The position numbers and the translations under genes are program-made. A stretch of DNA of 43,343 nucleotides from a virus. The stretch spans positions 1 through 43,343 of the IMG/VR virus record IMGVR_UViG_3300048837_002364; one strand, given 5' to 3'. Below the pieces are notes generated by a model. That model was not told the origin of the DNA and did not search any database. It saw nothing but the letters and a program-made list of their open reading frames with translations. Positions 40,073 through 43,343 of the stretch are shown piece by piece. The number at the start of each line of letters is the position of its first letter. The first letter of the stretch is position 1.

Positions 40073-40300
40073 ATGAAACACACGGCAATAAGTTTGGGGT
40101 GGGATGGGGTTGTGGCTCAACTTGTGCATTCGGATAAGGATGACAAGAACAGCAAACAGCACAAGCTGATTTTATTTCAGCAGCAGATATTAGAAGAACA
40201 CGTTTGCGCACCAGCGCAATCGGTTGAAGTGTTCGGAGCCACGGCAATCTTGAAACTGCGTGACGCGCTGCTTGAAGCATACCCGCTTGAGAGTGCCTAA
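40073..40300 (+). CDS. small hypothetical cassette protein
   Basis: A 75-aa protein starting MKHTAISLGWDGVVAQLVHS, with a C-terminal helix (ATAILKLRDALLEAYP). The cassette starts at GTTAGGC (40044) and ends at GCCTAAC (40295), an exact complement. AGGAGA lies six bases before the ATG, and the stop is inside R''. Function unknown. Confidence 0.6.
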   Translation: MKHTAISLGWDGVVAQLVHSDKDDKNSKQHKLILFQQQILEEHVCAPAQSVEVFGATAILKLRDALLEAYPLESA

Positions 40301-40357
40301 CGCCAAGGTAAGCGGCGGCGGTGCTTTCCCGCCGTCCGCTTGACCGACGTGTTATGT
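40295..40357 (+). other. attC site
   Basis: R'' GCCTAAC (40295-40301) and R' GTTATGT (40351-40357) bound a 63-bp palindrome with AGCGG/CCGCT arms. It shares TTGACCGAC before R' with the attC at 41030-41092. Confidence 0.85.
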
Positions 40358-40382
40358 TTCTTTGCGTAGATACAAAAACATC

Positions 40383-40411
40383 TTGACATGGTTTGATTGT
40401 GTATATACACT
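40383..40411 (+). promoter_or_regulatory. cassette promoter with palindrome
   Basis: TTGACA (40383-40388) and TACACT (40406-40411) are 17 bases apart, a near-consensus promoter. The perfect palindrome GTGTATATACAC (40399-40410) overlaps the -10 and looks like an operator. It lies inside a cassette, ahead of three coupled genes. Confidence 0.65.
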
Positions 40412-40444
40412 GAACTCACGATCAACGAACCAAGGAGTTAAACC

Positions 40445-40639
40445 ATGGGCGCCAAACTGCAAGCCTTCACCTTCCTCAAGTCTATCGGCCTGATCGAGCG
40501 GGCGACGGACGCCCGTTACCTCGGTTGCCATGGCGGCGACCATTTCTTTGGTCTGGTTGGCGGCGATGTGTGCGCCGTCGATCTCGTTACCCGCACCGTG
40601 AAGTCGAGCGGTGTTGTGGTGCTCCGGGGCGCAGCATGA
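40445..40639 (+). CDS. cassette ORF 1 of a three-gene cassette
   Basis: A 64-aa protein starting MGAKLQAFTFLKSIGLIERA, with GCHGGDHFFGLVGGDVCAVD and a beta-rich end. AAGGAG lies ten bases before the ATG. No family recognised. Its stop overlaps the start of the next gene, so the three genes are probably made together. Confidence 0.55.
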   Translation: MGAKLQAFTFLKSIGLIERATDARYLGCHGGDHFFGLVGGDVCAVDLVTRTVKSSGVVVLRGAA

Positions 40640-40869
40640 GCGCCCTTTTGGATGCGGCGAAGGTCTGGCGAGACCTTGCTATGCAAGAGATTCGGCTGGC
40701 GGAAATAGACGCCAGATACGGGGACACGACATCGCACAAGAAACGCGCGGAGATTTACACCCGATGCGCTGAGGCGCTAGAGATCCAGCACAAAACAGGC
40801 GTTGCGGTCTGCTCTTGCTGCCACAAACCCCTTGGTGAAGGCATGAAGCATGGCGGATATTTCCACTAA
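40636..40869 (+). CDS. cassette ORF 2 with zinc knuckle
   Basis: A 77-aa protein starting MSALLDAAKVWRDLAMQEIR; the first 55 residues are helical. CSCCHKPLGEGMKHGGYFH at the end is a Cys/His metal site. It is coupled to ORF 1 by four bases and overlaps ORF 3 by 20 bases. Function unknown. Confidence 0.55.
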   Translation: MSALLDAAKVWRDLAMQEIRLAEIDARYGDTTSHKKRAEIYTRCAEALEIQHKTGVAVCSCCHKPLGEGMKHGGYFH

Positions 40870-41035
40870 GCGCGGCGGCGCGGGGCGCGGCCAAGGGCGC
40901 AAGCCCTTGGCAAAGACGGGCGAGTTGATGAAGGCCCGCCCGATCAGGGTGACCGACGAGGAGTGGGAGAAGTGCAAGCGTCTCGGCGGCGCTGCCTGGG
41001 TGCGATCGCGCATCAAGGCGGCTCGTGAAACATAA
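40850..41035 (+). CDS. cassette ORF 3, basic DNA-binding-like protein
   Basis: A 61-aa basic protein. GGAGRGQGRKPLAKTGELMK is the recurrent GRGQGRKP opening of small phage and plasmid proteins, followed by PIRVTDEEWEKCKRLGGAAW, which looks like a ribbon-helix-helix or AT-hook-like DNA-binding unit. It may bind the palindrome at the cassette promoter, but this is inference. The stop overlaps R'' of the attC. Confidence 0.55.
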   Translation: MADISTKRGGAGRGQGRKPLAKTGELMKARPIRVTDEEWEKCKRLGGAAWVRSRIKAARET

Positions 41036-41092
41036 CGCCGAAGGTAACCCGCCTGCCGCTTGCGGCAGGTCGGGTTGACCGACGGGTTGGGC
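41030..41092 (+). other. attC site
   Basis: R'' ACATAAC (41030-41036) and R' GTTGGGC (41086-41092) bound a 63-bp palindrome with a GCCTGCCGC/GCGGCAGG hairpin. R'' is the exact complement of the cassette start GTTATGT at 40351. Confidence 0.85.
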
Positions 41093-41113
41093 GGAGTACT
41101 GCGAGGGCTGACT

Positions 41114-41497
41114 ATGACCATTGAAACGAGAACCACAGGAGATTTGCTGTACCTGCTGCAACGGCAGTACCCCCACGGCGTGACGACGTTCGCGCCTTGC
41201 CCGATCTGTGGCACTGGCTCACGCGGCGGCGGGTACTGCGCGAAGTGCATTTGTTCTGAACTAACTCGGCGCGGAGTGCATGCGGCACTGGTCAGCGGGC
41301 TGCATTTGATGCTGGAGCAGCGCCGCGACTTGAACGGCCGTATTGCAAACACGACAGAGGCGATACAGGAACAGGCCGACGAGATGCGGCAATGGGCAAC
41401 GACGGTGGAAGACACGCCGCCCAACGCCATAGCTCAGGGTCGCGAGCCGCGCAGCGGCGAAGAGTCCCCTGGAGCGCCGGGTTGTGCCACGGCTTGA
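41114..41497 (+). CDS. cassette protein with zinc ribbon and attC-encoded tail
   Basis: A 127-aa protein. PCPICGTGSRGGGYCAKCIC (29-48) is a four-Cys zinc ribbon, followed by a long helix. From about residue 102 the frame reads through the attC (41419-41487), so the last 25 residues are attC-encoded. The cassette starts at GTTGGGC (41086) and its R'' is the exact complement GCCCAAC (41419). Function unknown. Confidence 0.6.
   Translation: MTIETRTTGDLLYLLQRQYPHGVTTFAPCPICGTGSRGGGYCAKCICSELTRRGVHAALVSGLHLMLEQRRDLNGRIANTTEAIQEQADEMRQWATTVEDTPPNAIAQGREPRSGEESPGAPGCATA
41419..41487 (+). other. attC site
   Basis: R'' GCCCAAC (41419-41425) and R' GTTGTGC (41481-41487) bound a 69-bp palindrome with GCTCAGGG/CCCTGGAGC arms. 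Confidence 0.75.
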
Positions 41498-41509
41498 ACG
41501 GAGAACGAA

Positions 41510-41974
41510 ATGCAGCAATGCGAACGACTGAGAAAGTACAACCGCTGGAGACGCGGCGACAAGCGCCTGAAGATGCCAGACCCGAAAGAACTCGGGGAAC
41601 TGATCGACGGCGTAGCCGACCGGCTGGAAGTGCTGGAGCGCGAACACACGGAGTTTTTCGACCGCTGGCACGACGAACGCCGGAGGCGCGAAGCACTGGA
41701 GCGAGCAATCATCCAGCACCAAGCGGACGTGCGGTACGCAACACAGGGGGCCGCGCTCTTCGGCCTCGCCTGGAATGGAGGGTTAGACGTGGACGAATTT
41801 GAGCGGTGGTGGGAAAACCAAGCATATTTTGAAGAAGCTCAGGTATGGCTTGCTCGAGAGGCATGGATTGCAGCACTGAACCGGGCAATCGAAGTGATGC
41901 CGGGCGGCAGCGTGACTGACCCGCAATGGGTATGCGACAAGCTGCGAGAATTGGGTGGCACACGAGGCGGCTAA
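41510..41974 (+). CDS. hypothetical cassette protein
   Basis: A 154-aa helical protein starting MQQCERLRKYNRWRRGDKRL, with a strongly charged coiled coil (about 37-65) and a Trp-rich middle (ERWWENQAYFEEAQVWLARE). GGAGA precedes the ATG. The ATA-free GC-rich codon use resembles the phage more than the left-hand methyltransferase does. Its cassette start (GTTGTGC) does not complement its R'' (GGCTAAC), unlike the neighbours, which suggests an exchange or mutation. Confidence 0.55.
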   Translation: MQQCERLRKYNRWRRGDKRLKMPDPKELGELIDGVADRLEVLEREHTEFFDRWHDERRRREALERAIIQHQADVRYATQGAALFGLAWNGGLDVDEFERWWENQAYFEEAQVWLAREAWIAALNRAIEVMPGGSVTDPQWVCDKLRELGGTRGG

Positions 41975-42027
41975 CGCCCGCAATGAGCGGCCCGCTTCAG
42001 CGGGTCCGCTCGATTAAAGAGTTGGGC
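41969..42027 (+). other. attC site
   Basis: R'' GGCTAAC (41969-41975) and R' GTTGGGC (42021-42027) bound a 59-bp palindrome with GAGCGGCCCGC/GCGGGTCCGCTC arms. The upstream stop TAA lies inside R''. Confidence 0.85.
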
Positions 42028-42040
42028 AACGGAGACAGCC

Positions 42041-42247
42041 ATGAGCAGGATTGACTACAGAACCAAGGAAGGCCAGGAAGAGGAAGTGCTGGCGCAGGTT
42101 TTGAAGCACGGCGGGTTTTCTGTGTTTTGGGTGACGGAGAACCAGAAACGGGCGCACGCAGCGGAGCGGCTGCAAGATCGCGGCGCGATCATCCGCGACG
42201 GCGGCGCATACCCGTGGTGCGCGTACAAGGTGCCCAACTTAAATTAG
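42041..42247 (+). CDS. small hypothetical protein of the last cassette
   Basis: A 68-aa protein starting MSRIDYRTKEGQEEEVLAQV, with a compact alpha/beta pattern and VFWVTENQKRAHAAERLQ. GGAGA is eight bases before the ATG. The cassette starts at GTTGGGC (42021) and reaches R'' GCCCAAC (42232), after which the attC is missing. Confidence 0.6.
   Translation: MSRIDYRTKEGQEEEVLAQVLKHGGFSVFWVTENQKRAHAAERLQDRGAIIRDGGAYPWCAYKVPNLN
42232..42247 (+). other. truncated attC, R'' box only
   Basis: GCCCAAC (42232-42238) complements the cassette's own 5' core at 42021. The following sequence is AT-rich and has no palindrome or R' box, so the attC is cut off here. From 42248 to 42326 I see nothing assignable. 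Confidence 0.6.
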
Positions 42248-42326
42248 ACAGCATAAAAATTACCCCTATGGGCTGGCCATGTCAATCTACTGATATCCAG
42301 TCCATTGTTCTCTATGCACTATCATC

Positions 42327-42355
42327 TTGCCTTACGTTTTAGGGCAGCCTAAACT
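42327..42355. promoter_or_regulatory. candidate intI promoter and attI-like site
   Basis: TTGCCT (42327-42332) and TAAACT (42350-42355) are 17 bases apart and could drive intI. Between them GTTTTAGGGC (42336-42345) and GCCTAAAC form an inverted repeat. Its minus-strand reading GCCCTAAAAC, then GTAAGGC, resembles the end of the class 1 integron attI site as I recall it, where the last box is GTTAGGC. The spacing is shorter, so an attI assignment is tentative. Confidence 0.4.
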
Positions 42356-42362
42356 TTTACGG

Positions 42363-43343
42363 ATGGAACCCCGCCAAATCTCTCCCCAATCCCCTCGTCT
42401 ACTCGATCGCCTCAGGGCGACAATTCGTGTGCGGCACTACAGTATCCGCACAGAAGAAGCCTATGTGGATTGGGCACGTCGGTACATTCTGTTTCACGAT
42501 AAACGTCATCCCGAAGAGATGGGCCCCGTGGAATTGACGGCCTTTTTGACGCATCTTGCCACAGAACGTGGGGTTTCGGCATCAACGCAGAATCAGGCGA
42601 AGTCGGCGCTGTTGTTTTTGTACCGAGAGGTATTGGGGCTTGAGTTGCCGTGGCTGGATGAGGTGGTGGCGGCCAAGCCGGGCAAGCGTTTGCCGGTGGT
42701 GCTGACGCAAGTGGAAGTGCGTCGCCTGCTGGATGCAACTTCAGGGACAATGGGTTTGGTGATCAGCCTGTTATATGGCACGGGGATGCGTTTGTTGGAG
42801 GGCCTGCGCCTGCGCGTGAAGGATGTGGAATTCACGCGCAGGGAAATTATTGTGCGGGCAGGCAAGGGCAATAAGGACAGGGTGACGGTGCTGCCGGAAA
42901 ACCTGATACTGCCGTTGCAAAGGCATCTGGATAAGGTAAGGGCATTGCATGAGCGTGATCTGGCGGCCGGGTTTGGCGCGGTGTACTTGCCGGATGCGCT
43001 GGCGGTCAAATATCCGAATGCGGCACGGGCGTGGGGTTGGCAGTATGTGTTCCCTTCCGTGCAGCGTTCGGTTGATCCGCGTAGCGGTACGGAGCGGCGC
43101 CATCATCTGCACGAAGCCAGTGTGCAGCGTGCAGTACGCGAGGCCGCGAAACTGGCCGAGATCCACAAGCCGGTGACACCGCATGTGCTGAGGCATTCAT
43201 TCGCCACGCATTTGTTGCAGGCGGGCTACGACATCCGCACGGTGCAGGAATTGTTGGGGCACAAGGACGTGGCCACCACCATGATCTATACGCACGTGCT
43301 GAATCGCGGTGGGCGCGGGGTGGTGAGTCCGCTGGATCACTGA
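42363..43343 (+). CDS. intI: integron integrase (tyrosine recombinase)
   Basis: A 326-aa site-specific recombinase that joins attC and attI sites. The catalytic set is complete: Arg143 (GMRL), Lys171 (GKGNKDR), His274 and Arg277 (TPHVLRH), His300 (LGHKD) and Tyr309 (MIYTH). The integron-specific insertion that separates IntI from other tyrosine recombinases is present at about 203-232 ([20 protein letters not shown], then WGWQYVFPS). Length and residue spacing are close to IntI1. ATG 42363 is preferred; TTG 42327 would add 12 residues. It points the same way as the cassettes and ends at the last base of the window. Confidence 0.93.
   Translation: MEPRQISPQSPRLLDRLRATIRVRHYSIRTEEAYVDWARRYILFHDKRHPEEMGPVELTAFLTHLATERGVSASTQNQAKSALLFLYREVLGLELPWLDEVVAAKPGKRLPVVLTQVEVRRLLDATSGTMGLVISLLYGTGMRLLEGLRLRVKDVEFTRREIIVRAGKGNKDRVTVLPENLILPLQRHLDKVRALHERDLAAGFGAVYLPDALAVKYPNAARAWGWQYVFPSVQRSVDPRSGTERRHHLHEASVQRAVREAAKLAEIHKPVTPHVLRHSFATHLLQAGYDIRTVQELLGHKDVATTMIYTHVLNRGGRGVVSPLDH

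Noticed and set aside
42287-42300. LexA-like box in front of intI
   Set aside because: CTG and CAG are only five bases apart here; the LexA box needs a longer, defined spacing, so SOS control of this intI is not supported.
1-43343. tRNA genes, CRISPR arrays and insertion sequences
   Set aside because: No cloverleaf, regular repeat-spacer pattern or transposase was seen on either strand.

Overview
The window reads as a nearly complete, probably temperate podovirus genome of about 43 kb. Its head and packaging genes resemble those of the Bordetella phage BPP-1 type: portal, Bbp19-like protein, scaffold, capsid and Bbp16-like cement protein. The host is likely a high-GC Gram-negative proteobacterium, judged from the SAR endolysin, the GC-rich coding sequence and the proteobacterial style of the integron integrase. 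What sets it apart is a set of integron gene cassettes with recognisable attC sites at three places, plus a full-length integron integrase (IntI) at the right end. I see no other phage integrase.

Layout. Positions 1-1000 (+) hold two cassettes: an AT-richer DNA methyltransferase and a small ORF. Positions 1121-24950 (-) are the late genes, read leftwards: portal, a beta-helix appendage, Bbp19-like protein, scaffold, capsid, cement, tail tube and nozzle, internal virion proteins (one of 2246 aa), tailspike and lysis. They are punctuated by terminators and by four copies of a 34-bp promoter-like motif. Positions 25133-34768 (-) hold terminase large subunit (split by a class 3 intein), terminase small subunit, a Ref-like nuclease, NinB, an RNA ligase carried as an integron cassette, helicase, primase zinc domain, replisome organiser and RusA. 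Positions 34904-35407 are the switch: a small Cro/repressor-like gene and two divergent promoters, each covered by two copies of a 16-bp operator. Positions 35408-39206 (+) are the early rightward operon with a Sak4-like ATPase, an SSB-like protein and a DEDD exonuclease. Positions 39203-42247 (+) are a run of cassettes separated by attC sites, and 42363-43343 (+) is intI.

How it works together. The rightward early promoter would transcribe recombination genes, then cassettes, then intI. The leftward late transcripts meet the rightward ones at a bidirectional terminator near 1083-1121 if the genome is circular; the sequence does not prove circularity. The captured cassettes point the same way as the surrounding phage transcription at every site, so the phage can express them without cassette promoters. 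In most cassettes the first seven bases are the exact complement of the cassette's own attC R'' box, which is what excision and insertion of circular cassettes leaves behind.

Other features of note are a homing-type HNH gene lying antisense inside the giant virion protein gene without closing its reading frame, a class 3 intein in the terminase P-loop, and several promoters placed so that their mRNAs should be leaderless.

No intergenic stretch exceeds 300 bases. The longest (35138-35407) is the regulatory region. All family names come from reading motifs by eye; no database search was run.
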